Shown here: positions 1 through 5,648 of the stretch, piece by piece
Numbering within the stretch: the first letter of the stretch is position 1
How the letters are laid out: each line of letters opens with the position of its first letter
Source of the DNA: Roseovarius sp. UBA3070
GTDB lineage: Bacteria > Pseudomonadota > Alphaproteobacteria > Rhodobacterales > Rhodobacteraceae
DNA: 5,648 nt
Direction of reading: 5' to 3'
NCBI GenBank assembly: GCA_002366775.1
Contig: DFBW01000256.1
Coordinates: 7,611 to 13,258 of the forward strand
Notes under the pieces: model-generated
Databases searched by the model: none
The model's input: only the letters and a program-made list of their open reading frames with translations
What the model was told of the DNA's origin: nothing
Position numbers and translations under genes: made by a program

Positions 1-1
1 T

Positions 2-796
2 GCGACCTATAATGACGGCGAGGTGGAACTTGACCTGGCCACATTGGACGGTGCCGAGCTCAAGGACTATCGCAAGCGTGCGCAGCTGATCTTTCAGGAT
101 CCATATGCCGCCCTGTCCCCGCGCATGACAGTGCGTGACATCATCGCTGAACCCCTGGAGGTTATGGGCCTCACCAAATCCCGTGCCGAAACAGATGAGC
201 GCGTCCGCGAGATTGCCGCCAAATGCCGGTTGAACCTCGAACATCTGCGCCGTTTCCCACATGCGTTTTCGGGTGGGCAACGGCAACGGATTTCCATCGC
301 CCGCGCGCTGGTCTCTGGCCCCAAATTTGTTGTGGCCGATGAAAGTGTTGCGGCGCTGGATGTGTCTATTCAGGCCGACGTGCTGAACCTGCTAAAGGAA
401 TTGCAGCGTGATCTGGGCATCACATTCATGTTCATCAGCCATGATTTGTCTGTTGTCGCCCATACCTGCGATCATGTCGCGGTGATGTATCTGGGCCGTC
501 TGGTGGAAAGCGCCCCCACGATGGAGCTGTTCAAGGCCCCGCGCCATCCCTATACCAAGGCGCTCTTCTCGGCCATTCCTTCGCTTGACCCGGATGATGA
601 CAAATCCGCGCAAAAACTGGAGGGGGAAATCCCCTCGCCCACCAATCAGCCATCGGGGTGCAAATTCCACACCCGCTGCCCGTTTGTGGTGGATCGTTGC
701 AAGACCGAAGAACCCAAGTTGGAACACGCCGATGGCTCAGGGCACGAAGTATCCTGTCACCGTTGGAAAGAGCTGATGGAAAGCCACGCTCTGTAG
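2..796 (+). CDS. Peptide/nickel-type ABC transporter ATP-binding protein (DppF/OppF class), 5' end outside window
   Basis: Cytoplasmic ATPase subunit that would power an inner-membrane importer for oligopeptides, dipeptides or a similar solute. The frame is open from base 2 and ends at TAG 794-796, leaving 264 visible residues; the Walker A region and true start lie upstream. Counting from the first visible residue: Q-loop IFQDPYAALSP (Q32), ABC signature FSGGQRQR (89-96), Walker B FVVADE (109-114, catalytic E114), D-loop AALD (117-120) and H-loop ISHD (H147). The C-terminal oligo_HPY domain follows, with HPYTKAL near 182-188, the SPTNQPSGCKFHTRCP stretch, and four cysteines C220, C226, C233 and C252 typical of the Opp/Dpp family. 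A GTG at 23 could open the frame but would remove nothing recognisable and still lack Walker A, so it is not the start. Small oddity: Walker B is followed by SVAALD instead of the common PVSALD/PTSALD. In this family the second ATPase is often the last operon gene, which fits the terminator just downstream. Substrate cannot be told from the ATPase. Confidence 0.95.
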   Translation, partial: ATYNDGEVELDLATLDGAELKDYRKRAQLIFQDPYAALSPRMTVRDIIAEPLEVMGLTKSRAETDERVREIAAKCRLNLEHLRRFPHAFSGGQRQRISIARALVSGPKFVVADESVAALDVSIQADVLNLLKELQRDLGITFMFISHDLSVVAHTCDHVAVMYLGRLVESAPTMELFKAPRHPYTKALFSAIPSLDPDDDKSAQKLEGEIPSPTNQPSGCKFHTRCPFVVDRCKTEEPKLEHADGSGHEVSCHRWKELMESHAL

Positions 797-812
797 AAAA
801 GCGCCCCGGATT

Positions 813-833
813 GCGCGGCAACGCGTTGTTTTT
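813..833 (+). terminator. Probable intrinsic terminator after the ABC ATPase gene
   Basis: Starting 16 bases after the ATPase stop codon, GCGCG (813-817) pairs with CGCGT (822-826; four GC pairs plus one G-U) around a GCAA tetraloop (818-821) of the stable GNRA type. TTGTTTTT (826-833) follows directly. The stem is short, but stem, loop and T-tract together have the form of a Rho-independent terminator for the upstream transporter operon. Confidence 0.6.
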
Positions 834-1069
834 ACACTCCCCAAAACCTTGCACAAACTAAGCGCAGTGAATCTGTGCGGGCGGGTATCGTGTGGTTTCA
901 CCTGACCCTGAAACACGGCCACGGGCCGCAAAAAGTGATGCAAGACCCACAATTACACATAAGTTTGACCAAATATGTGGAATATTAACTTGTTTGCGTG
1001 TGTGTTTGTTGCTTTATACTCATCCACCCGCCCAATTTGGGGCAATACACACAAAGTCGGCCACACGTT
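834..1069. other. Non-coding spacer upstream of the phosphate transporter gene
   Basis: No credible coding region is seen here. It holds three small hairpins without T-tracts: GCGCAG/CTGTGC (862-867 with 873-878, one G-U pair), GTTTCA/TGAAAC (895-900 with 909-914, 8-base loop) and CGGCC/GGCCG (916-920 with 924-928, 3-base loop). An AT-rich stretch from about 950 to 1020 follows, where promoter elements for the transporter gene are most likely. I see no pair of CTGTCAT-like direct repeats, so no Pho box is apparent. The function of the hairpins is unknown. Confidence 0.6.
964..1020 (+). promoter_or_regulatory. Candidate promoter region for the Na/Pi transporter gene
   Basis: TTGACC (964-969) resembles a -35 box and is followed after 16 bases by TAACTT (986-991), which keeps only the T, A and final T of TATAAT. 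Further on, TATACT (1015-1020) is a better -10 match (5/6) but has only poor -35 partners. Either would place transcription start upstream of the ATG at 1070. Both are pattern matches, not demonstrated promoters. Confidence 0.3.
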
Positions 1070-2755
1070 ATGCCCATCATCAGCTTTTTGATCCATCTGA
1101 TCGGCGCGACCATGTTGCTGCTTTTTGCCGTTCGCATGGTGCGCACAGGGATTGAACGTAGCTATGGCAACCGATTTCAGGCGTTGCTGACCAAGAACAA
1201 TTCCAAGCTGCATTCGTCATTTATGGGCATGATTCTGGCCATGGTGCTGCAAAGTTCGGCCGCTGTCACCTTGCTGACGGCAGGGTTTGTCGGCACTGGA
1301 TTGCTGGGCTTTGCCACGGCACTCGCCATTGTGCTGGGTGGCGATCTGGGATCGGCGCTGGTCATTCGCATTCTGTCGTTTGACCTGAACTGGCTGGTGC
1401 CAGTGTTGCTGGGAATGGGCGGCTGGCTCTTCATTAAGTCCCAACAGCGCAGCTGGCGGCAACTCGGCCGTATCCTGATGGGCATCGCCTTTATCCTGAT
1501 TTCGCTGCGCTTCCTGCGTGAGGCGATGGATCCGATCCGTGACAGTGCCTTTCTGCCCGCCATCGCCAACTATCTGGCCTCGGACTATGTGACGGCCTTT
1601 TTGGTTGGCAGCGCGCTTGCCTTTGTTATGCATTCCTCAGTGGCCGCCATTTTGATGTGTGTCACGCTTGTGCAGATTGGCTCCATCCCCTTTGCCGCTG
1701 GCGTCTCGCTGGTGCTGGGGGCCAATCTGGGGGGCGCGCTGATCCCTGTCTGGCTGGCGCGTGGGCTAAATACCGCAGCCCGGCGTGTGACTTATGCCAA
1801 TACTGCGGTGCGTGGTGGCTGGGCGATACTGGTGCTGTTTGCGATCAATATACTGCCCGTCGGCGACCTGTTGCGTAGCGCTGGCAGCGCCGAGATGCTG
1901 ATCGCGGTACATGTGTCGTTCAACGCAGCACTTGTTTTGCTAACCTTGCCCCTGTTGCGATGGATTGAGCCGCTCTGCATGACCCTCCTGCCCAACCCCG
2001 TACTGGATGCCTTTGGCCCTGAGGGTGTCTTGCAGCCGCAATCAGCCCTCGACCTTGATACCATAGACCAACCGACCCTGGCGCTGGCCAATCTCAAACG
2101 CGAATTGCTGCGCATGAATTCTCTGGTTGAGGAAATGTTCGCCCCAATCCTGACAATCTATGAAACCGGCGACAAGGCGCATATCCGCGCCCTGCGTGCG
2201 GCGGATGATCATGTGAATGACTGCCTCTCAGGTATCCGTGATTATGTCGCCTCCATCACATCTGATAACTGGTCCAAGAAAGAGAAACGCGCCGCGCGTG
2301 AAATGGTGGATTACGCCATCAGCCTGGAATCAGCGGGCGATCTGATCACCCGGCGCTTCACCACACTTGCCGAAGAATTACAGAAGATACACGCCAATTT
2401 CAGCCCCGAAGGCTGGGCAGAAATATCGGCCCTGCATGCCCGCATTATCGCCAATCAGAGGTTGGCCAGCAATGTTCTGATCTCGGACGATCTGGAAAGC
2501 GCGCGCCTGCTCAGCCAGGAGAAATCCGAGTTGAAACGCGCCGAGCGAAGCAGCCGCAAACGCCATTTGAAGCGGTTGCAGCAGGGCGCGACGGATTCAA
2601 TTGAAACGTCGGATATTCATCTGGAAACGCTTATGGCGTTCCGGGAGTTCAACAATCACATCTCAGCTGTGGCTTTCCCTATCCTGTACGAAAACGGGCA
2701 ACTTCTGGAAACCCGGCTGATTGACAGCCTCCCCCCAACGAAACGCCAGGCGTGA
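1070..2755 (+). CDS. yjbB: Na+/phosphate cotransporter-family protein with C-terminal PhoU-like domain (YjbB class)
   Basis: Inner-membrane protein of 561 residues, predicted to move inorganic phosphate. The E. coli relative YjbB has been implicated in phosphate export that lowers polyphosphate. The N-terminal ~300 residues carry about nine hydrophobic segments and two Na_Pi_cotrans repeats. Repeat 1 has QSSAAVTLL (61-69) followed by GGDLGSALV (90-98); repeat 2 has HSSVAAILM (188-196) followed by GANLGGALI (217-225). These QSS-type and GxxLG motifs form the transport core in this family. From about 335 to 545 lies a soluble helical PhoU-like region, including TLALANLKRELLRM (336-349) and SIETSDIHLETL (510-521), closely resembling E. 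coli YjbB as I recall it. Length matches the family (~540-560). I chose ATG 1070 because the first membrane helix follows at once; the in-frame GTG at 998 would add 24 unlikely residues. No clear Shine-Dalgarno is visible. It appears monocistronic, between a terminator and a convergent dapA. Direction of transport cannot be read from sequence. Confidence 0.93.
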   Translation: MPIISFLIHLIGATMLLLFAVRMVRTGIERSYGNRFQALLTKNNSKLHSSFMGMILAMVLQSSAAVTLLTAGFVGTGLLGFATALAIVLGGDLGSALVIRILSFDLNWLVPVLLGMGGWLFIKSQQRSWRQLGRILMGIAFILISLRFLREAMDPIRDSAFLPAIANYLASDYVTAFLVGSALAFVMHSSVAAILMCVTLVQIGSIPFAAGVSLVLGANLGGALIPVWLARGLNTAARRVTYANTAVRGGWAILVLFAINILPVGDLLRSAGSAEMLIAVHVSFNAALVLLTLPLLRWIEPLCMTLLPNPVLDAFGPEGVLQPQSALDLDTIDQPTLALANLKRELLRMNSLVEEMFAPILTIYETGDKAHIRALRAADDHVNDCLSGIRDYVASITSDNWSKKEKRAAREMVDYAISLESAGDLITRRFTTLAEELQKIHANFSPEGWAEISALHARIIANQRLASNVLISDDLESARLLSQEKSELKRAERSSRKRHLKRLQQGATDSIETSDIHLETLMAFREFNNHISAVAFPILYENGQLLETRLIDSLPPTKRQA

Positions 2756-2778
2756 TCCGTTAGGGGCCATGCTCTGAA

Positions 2779-2807
2779 CAGAACGTGGGTGCAAAAGGTC
2801 CGTTCTG
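2779..2807. repeat. Inverted repeat downstream of the Na/Pi transporter gene
   Basis: CAGAACG (2779-2785) and CGTTCTG (2801-2807) are perfect 7-base arms around a 15-base loop, beginning 24 bases after the transporter stop codon. It may act as a transcript 3'-end hairpin, but no T-tract follows on the plus strand (CGCATTTCTC), so it is not a canonical intrinsic terminator. Confidence 0.45.
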
Positions 2808-2825
2808 CGCATTTCTCAGATCAGA

Positions 2826-2867
2826 GCGTTTCGCTTAAAACCTGTCTCAGAGGTTTGCCCGAAACGC
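2826..2867. repeat. Nested inverted repeat in the convergent intergenic region
   Basis: Perfect outer arms GCGTTTCG (2826-2833) and CGAAACGC (2860-2867) enclose perfect inner arms AAACCT (2838-2843) and AGGTTT (2851-2856) around a 7-base loop GTCTCAG. The two stems are separated by a small 4/3 internal loop, so the whole 42-base element can fold into one long hairpin on either strand. No T-tract follows on either side. It could stop or stabilise converging transcripts or be a copy of a dispersed palindromic element; the window has no second copy to decide. Confidence 0.5.
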
Positions 2868-2890
2868 CCACAACGTTCCTATGTCGGGCT

Positions 2891-2932
2891 GCGCATCGCC
2901 TTTTTACCTGCCACAAGTTAAAGGCGATACGC
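2891..2932. terminator. Inverted repeat abutting the dapA stop codon, possible dapA 3'-end hairpin
   Basis: ATCGCCTTT (2895-2903) and AAAGGCGAT (2920-2928) are perfect 9-base arms. Beyond a single mismatch the stem extends by GCG (2891-2893) pairing with CGC (2930-2932). The outer edge lies one base from the dapA TAA (complement of 2934-2936), so in dapA mRNA the hairpin would begin almost at the stop codon. Position and strength suggest an mRNA 3'-end structure, but on the dapA strand the next bases are GCAGCCCGAC, not a T-tract. It would therefore be a non-canonical terminator or an RNA-stabilising hairpin. Confidence 0.45.
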
Positions 2933-2933
2933 T

Positions 2934-3809
2934 TTAGTTGGTCAGCCCTGCGTGGCGCATTGCGTCGTCCACCAGCACTTTGGTCTCGTCGCTCAGCTCG
3001 GTCAGTGGGCAACGCACCTCATCGCTGCACAGGCCCAGACGTGACATGGCATATTTTGCACCAACCAATCCCGGTTCGGTGAAAATGGCCTGGTGCAAAG
3101 GCATCAATTTATCCTGATATTCCAGACCCTTGGCGAAATCTCCGGCCAATGTCGCCTCTTGGAACTCAGCGCACAGCCGGGGGGCCACATTTGCGGTCAC
3201 TGAAATGCAGCCAATGCCACCATGGGCGTTAAAGCCCAGCGCCGAGGCATCTTCGGCCGAGAATTGCAGGAAATCGGTGCCACATGTCTGGCGTTGCTCG
3301 CTCACACGCGCCATATCTGCCGTGGCATCTTTGACCCCGATGATCCGGGGCAGTTTTGCCAGCGTCCCCATCGTGTCAGGCATCATATCGACCACCGAAC
3401 GGCCGGGGATATTGTAGATGAAAATCGGCAGATCACAGCAGTCATGCAGGGCAGTGTAATGCGCGATCAGCCCGCGCTGGGTGGGCTTGTTGTAATACGG
3501 CGTCACCACCAAGGCGGCATTGGCACCCACCTTCGCAGCATGCTGCATAAAGCGCATAGATTCCGACGTATTATTACTACCAGCCCCGGCGATCACTGGC
3601 ACCCGGCCCGCGGCCGCGCGCACCACTTCTTCGATGACGGTCTCGTGCTCTTCATGGGTCAGCGTGGGGCTTTCACCGGTGGTGCCCACGGGAACCAACC
3701 CATGGCTGCCTTCACCGATATGCCACTCCACAAGCTTTTTGAGCGTATCAATGTCCAGCTCGCCGTTTTTAAACGGCGTGACCAATGCGGGAAAAGATCC
3801 TCGAAACAT
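2934..3809 (-). CDS. dapA: 4-hydroxy-tetrahydrodipicolinate synthase (DapA)
   Basis: Cytoplasmic (beta/alpha)8-barrel aldolase of 291 residues that condenses pyruvate with aspartate-4-semialdehyde, the committed step of the diaminopimelate/lysine branch. Visible active-site features: GTTGES (42-47) with T43 and T44, Y106 in TPYYNKP, Y132 in IYNIPGR, R137, and the Schiff-base lysine K160 in [22 protein letters not shown] (197-211) is the usual substrate-loop segment. Each residue sits one position before its E. coli counterpart, and the length equals the family norm (~290-300). Residues matching the E. coli lysine-inhibition site are mostly kept (S47, H52, H55, N79, E83, Y105), which suggests feedback control, though E. 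coli A49 is replaced by P48. The ATG at 3807-3809 follows a strong AGGAG. The gene is divergent from slt and convergent with the phosphate transporter. In many alphaproteobacteria smpB follows dapA; it does not here. Confidence 0.97.
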   Translation of the reverse strand: MFRGSFPALVTPFKNGELDIDTLKKLVEWHIGEGSHGLVPVGTTGESPTLTHEEHETVIEEVVRAAAGRVPVIAGAGSNNTSESMRFMQHAAKVGANAALVVTPYYNKPTQRGLIAHYTALHDCCDLPIFIYNIPGRSVVDMMPDTMGTLAKLPRIIGVKDATADMARVSEQRQTCGTDFLQFSAEDASALGFNAHGGIGCISVTANVAPRLCAEFQEATLAGDFAKGLEYQDKLMPLHQAIFTEPGLVGAKYAMSRLGLCSDEVRCPLTELSDETKVLVDDAMRHAGLTN

Positions 3810-3813
3810 GATA

Positions 3814-3820
3814 CACTCCT
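3814..3820 (-). promoter_or_regulatory. Ribosome binding site of dapA
   Basis: On the minus strand AGGAGTG lies upstream of the ATG, with six bases between AGGAG and the start codon. It is the clearest Shine-Dalgarno in the window and fixes the dapA start. Confidence 0.85.
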
Positions 3821-3867
3821 TTTTCGTTTCAATCAGTTAGCCATCAAAGGCGGGGTCGTCAGATTCG

Positions 3868-3880
3868 CGCTAAACTAGCG
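3868..3880. promoter_or_regulatory. Hyphenated palindrome in the dapA-slt divergent region, possible operator
   Basis: CGCTA AAC TAGCG is a perfect 5-base inverted repeat with a 3-base centre, about 60 bases upstream of the dapA start. On the minus strand it overlaps TAGTTT (3877-3872), a weak -10 candidate lying 17 bases from TTGGCA (3900-3895), a 5/6 match to a -35 box. A regulator bound here could affect dapA transcription. No known binding-site consensus is recognised. Confidence 0.3.
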
Positions 3881-3900
3881 GGAAGTTGCCGCCCTGCCAA
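3872..3900 (-). promoter_or_regulatory. Candidate dapA promoter
   Basis: On the minus strand TTGGCA (3900-3895) and TAGTTT (3877-3872) are separated by 17 bases. The -35 match is good and the -10 match is weak (3/6). The predicted transcript leader would be roughly 55-60 bases, too short for a lysine riboswitch. Confidence 0.3.
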
Positions 3901-3936
3901 GTTTGTGAATGGACGGGCGGCGCGCGTGCACTTAGG

Positions 3937-3942
3937 TTGACG
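3937..3942 (+). promoter_or_regulatory. Isolated -35-like element upstream of slt
   Basis: TTGACG (3937-3942) matches TTGACA at five of six positions and lies 36-41 bases before the slt ATG. No recognisable -10 box is found at the proper distance, so this is only a hint of where slt transcription may start. Confidence 0.2.
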
Positions 3943-3977
3943 CTGTCTATCCTTTGCCTCAACCGGAATTGCAAGAC

Positions 3978-5648
3978 ATGTTGCGTTGGGTTCTTATTTT
4001 ATTGGTGCTTCTTTGCAATCCCGCAGCCATTTCGGCGCAGGATCACCCCCGCATCGCCCCTCGCCCTTTGGCCAGCGCCTTGCATGCCATGCGGGCCGGG
4101 CGGTGGGATGTGGCACGCAATCTGGCCGCGCGTGACGGGCCAGCCGCCACACAAATGATTGATTGGTATTATCTGTTGGCAGGTCTTGGAACGTTGGGTG
4201 AAATCAACCAGTTCCTGGCCGCACACCCTGACTGGCCTGCACAGAAGTTTCTGCGCAAACAGGCCGAAGATGGGATTGAAAACGCCAGTGACGCCGATGT
4301 CCTTTCCCTTTTTGGCGATCACGCGCCACAAACCGGGTTCGGTGTTTTGGCCCATGCCCGCGCCCTTATCGCCAGCGATCAACTGGGCGAGGCCGAGACT
4401 GCTCTGGTTGGCGCATGGCGCAGTTTCGATCTGACCACTGAGGAACATAACGCCTTTCTTGCCGCCCATGCAGCGTTACTGAAACCGCATCACGAGGCGC
4501 GGTTGGATATGGCGCTCTGGCGTGGATTAAAGGACGTGGAGCTGATGTTGCCGTTGGTCACCCAGACCAAGCGGGATCTGGTGGTGCTGCGCGGATTGGC
4601 CAAATCCGCAGGTCCACAGTTTGATGAGGCCTTCAAAGCCCTGCCCGAGGCCAGCAAATCGGACGCAGGCATCGCCTATGCCAATTTCAACCGCCACATC
4701 AAAAACGATGAAACCGACACCGCGATCGCCCTGATCCTGGCACAAAGCCGGTTGGAAAACGGATTGGGCCGACCGGACAAATGGGCCGGTTGGCGGCGCG
4801 CGCTGGCACGATCTCAGATGCGCGAGGGCAAGGCACAGCTGGCCTATGATCTGGCCTCTGTGCATCAATTGGCTGAGGGGTCTGCGTACTCTGATCTGGA
4901 GTGGTTGTCGGGGTATCTGGCGCTGACGTATTTGAAGGAACCGGAGCTGGCTTTGGATCATTTCCAGCGGTTCCGCGCAGCCGTGGCCACGCCGATATCC
5001 CTTGGGCGCGCTGGCTATTGGATAGGCCGCGCACAGGATGCTATGGGCGATACCGAAGCCGCACAGCTGGCCTATGTTGAGGCGGCCAAGCATCAAACCA
5101 GTTTTTACGGTTTACTGGCAGCGGAACGGGCAAATTTGCCCTTTGATCCGGCACTTTTTGGAAATGAAGCCTATGCGCCCTTGCAGGGTACGGCGCTTGC
5201 AAACTCGACAGCGCTTGAGGCGATTGCTCTCGCGTTGTCCATTGGGGATCTCAATCTGGCCGAGCGGTTCGTGGTGCATCTGGCAGGCAGCCTTGACCGG
5301 CAGGAACTGGGCCAGTTAGGCCAGTTCCTGGAAGAGCTGCACGCGCCGCATCTTCGGGTTATGCTGGCCAAAACCGCGGCCCGGCGTGGCATTGTTTTGC
5401 ACGCGGATTATTACCCGTTGCACCCGATGGTCCATCAAACACTGCCCGTCCCCGAGGAGCTGGCCTTGGCCATTGCACGCCGCGAAAGTGAGTTTGATTT
5501 CAAAGTTGTCTCAGGGGCCGGTGCCCAAGGATTGATGCAGGTCATGCCCGGCACTGCACGCGATGTGGCGCGTGATCTGGCGCTGGATCATGATCCAGCC
5601 CGTGTTTTGGCGGATTGGGAGTATAACGCCTTGCTTGGGTCCACTTAC
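3978..5648 (+). CDS. slt: Soluble lytic murein transglycosylase, Slt70 type, 3' end outside window
   Basis: Periplasmic enzyme that cleaves the MurNAc-GlcNAc bond of peptidoglycan, forming 1,6-anhydroMurNAc ends. The frame stays open from ATG 3978 to the window end, giving 557 residues. Residues 1-20 form a Sec signal peptide (R3, hydrophobic stretch VLILLVLLC, AISA before Q21). Residues ~30-485 are helix-rich and resemble the superhelical U/L domains of Slt70, with repeats such as WLSGYLALTYLKEPELALDHF (309-329) and YWIGRAQDAMGDTEAAQLAY (347-366). The SLT catalytic domain begins near 493: ALAIARRESEFD carries the catalytic glutamate E503, then GAQGLMQVMPGTA (515-527). NALLGSTY at the edge is the start of the NxxLGxxYL motif, so the rest of the catalytic domain is missing. 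ATG 3978 is chosen because the signal peptide starts there; in-frame TTG codons at 3954 and 3969 are less likely. No strong Shine-Dalgarno is seen. E. coli Slt is ~645 residues, so probably ~90 residues lie beyond. Confidence 0.95.
   Translation, partial: MLRWVLILLVLLCNPAAISAQDHPRIAPRPLASALHAMRAGRWDVARNLAARDGPAATQMIDWYYLLAGLGTLGEINQFLAAHPDWPAQKFLRKQAEDGIENASDADVLSLFGDHAPQTGFGVLAHARALIASDQLGEAETALVGAWRSFDLTTEEHNAFLAAHAALLKPHHEARLDMALWRGLKDVELMLPLVTQTKRDLVVLRGLAKSAGPQFDEAFKALPEASKSDAGIAYANFNRHIKNDETDTAIALILAQSRLENGLGRPDKWAGWRRALARSQMREGKAQLAYDLASVHQLAEGSAYSDLEWLSGYLALTYLKEPELALDHFQRFRAAVATPISLGRAGYWIGRAQDAMGDTEAAQLAYVEAAKHQTSFYGLLAAERANLPFDPALFGNEAYAPLQGTALANSTALEAIALALSIGDLNLAERFVVHLAGSLDRQELGQLGQFLEELHAPHLRVMLAKTAARRGIVLHADYYPLHPMVHQTLPVPEELALAIARRESEFDFKVVSGAGAQGLMQVMPGTARDVARDLALDHDPARVLADWEYNALLGSTY
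5301..5330. repeat. Perfect 10-base inverted repeat inside slt
   Basis: CAGGAACTGG (5301-5310) and CCAGTTCCTG (5321-5330) are exact reverse complements separated by 10 bases. With one bulged G the stem can add two CC/GG pairs, leaving a loop of AGTTA. The middle also carries a short direct repeat, GGCCAGTT at 5310-5317 and 5319-5326, which encodes the tandem GQL-GQF. It lies in the helical linker before the catalytic domain and may be just a by-product of that small duplication. Confidence 0.5.

Noticed and set aside
998..1069. GTG start at 998 for the phosphate transporter, adding 24 residues
   Set aside because: The extension is Cys/Pro-rich and unlike the family N-terminus. The first transmembrane helix begins right after ATG 1070, and the TATACT promoter-like element lies inside the extension.
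834..1069. Pho box upstream of the phosphate transporter
   Set aside because: No two CTGTCAT-like direct repeats with 4-base spacing are present. PhoB control cannot be claimed from the sequence.
2789..3082. Small open frame in the convergent intergenic region running into dapA
   Set aside because: It has no ribosome binding site or recognisable protein motif, overlaps the hairpins and is antisense to dapA.
3609..3618. GC-only palindrome CGCGGCCGCG inside dapA
   Set aside because: It encodes ordinary Ala/Arg-rich residues (AAAGR region) and is explained by GC-rich codons; nothing suggests a functional site.
3222..3878. A 218-codon open frame on the plus strand antisense to dapA
   Set aside because: It overlaps a fully recognisable dapA in which all active-site residues are intact. 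The translation has no familiar motif, and long antisense frames are common in GC-rich genes.
3810..3977. Lysine riboswitch in front of dapA
   Set aside because: The space is too short for the five-helix lysine aptamer (about 170 bases or more) together with a promoter, and none of its pairing pattern is seen.
4005..4025. Lipoprotein signal (Cys13) in Slt
   Set aside because: The residues before Cys13 are VLL, with leucine at -1 where a lipobox needs G, A or S. A standard signal peptidase I site after AISA fits better.
4527..5096. A 189-codon open frame on the minus strand antisense to slt
   Set aside because: It lies within the helical domain of a well-supported slt gene, shows no recognisable domain and has low-complexity Q/R/H-rich translation typical of a shadow frame.
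1..5648. CRISPR array, tRNA, insertion sequence, phage or defence cassette
   Set aside because: No regularly spaced repeats, cloverleaf, transposase motif or terminal repeats with target duplications were seen; the sequence is accounted for by four housekeeping or transport genes and short spacers.

Overview
The window is an ordinary-looking stretch of chromosome from a Gram-negative proteobacterium. It is most likely an alphaproteobacterium of the Rhodobacterales/Roseobacter type. That placement is inferred from the moderately high GC content, the style of the proteins, and a lytic transglycosylase gene divergent from dapA; no rRNA or other marker is present to prove it. Four protein genes account for almost all of the sequence, and the first and last are cut by the window edges.

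Layout. (1) Bases 2-796 (+): the 3' part of a peptide/nickel-type (DppF/OppF class) ABC transporter ATPase, followed by a short GNRA-loop hairpin plus T-tract that looks like an intrinsic terminator. (2) Bases 797-1069: a 273-base non-coding spacer with several small hairpins and weak promoter-like sequences. (3) Bases 1070-2755 (+): a complete Na+/phosphate cotransporter-family membrane protein with a C-terminal PhoU-like domain (YjbB class). (4) Bases 2756-2933: a 178-base convergent intergenic region holding three consecutive perfect-arm inverted repeats, none followed by a T-tract. (5) Bases 2934-3809 (-): complete dapA, encoding 4-hydroxy-tetrahydrodipicolinate synthase, with a good ribosome binding site. 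(6) Bases 3810-3977: a divergent promoter region with a hyphenated palindrome. (7) Bases 3978-5648 (+): an Slt70-type soluble lytic murein transglycosylase with a signal peptide, running off the window end inside its catalytic domain.

The genes do not form one operon. The ABC ATPase is probably the last gene of an upstream peptide-uptake operon, and the phosphate transporter appears to be a single-gene unit. dapA and slt are divergent and connect loosely through the cell wall: DapA commits carbon to diaminopimelate (a peptidoglycan cross-linking residue) and lysine, while Slt cleaves peptidoglycan glycan strands in the periplasm. I found no CRISPR array, mobile element, tRNA, phage gene or defence-like cassette, and no convincing evidence of an undescribed system. 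The most unexplained sequence is the hairpin cluster between the phosphate transporter and dapA, followed by a strong inverted repeat inside slt.
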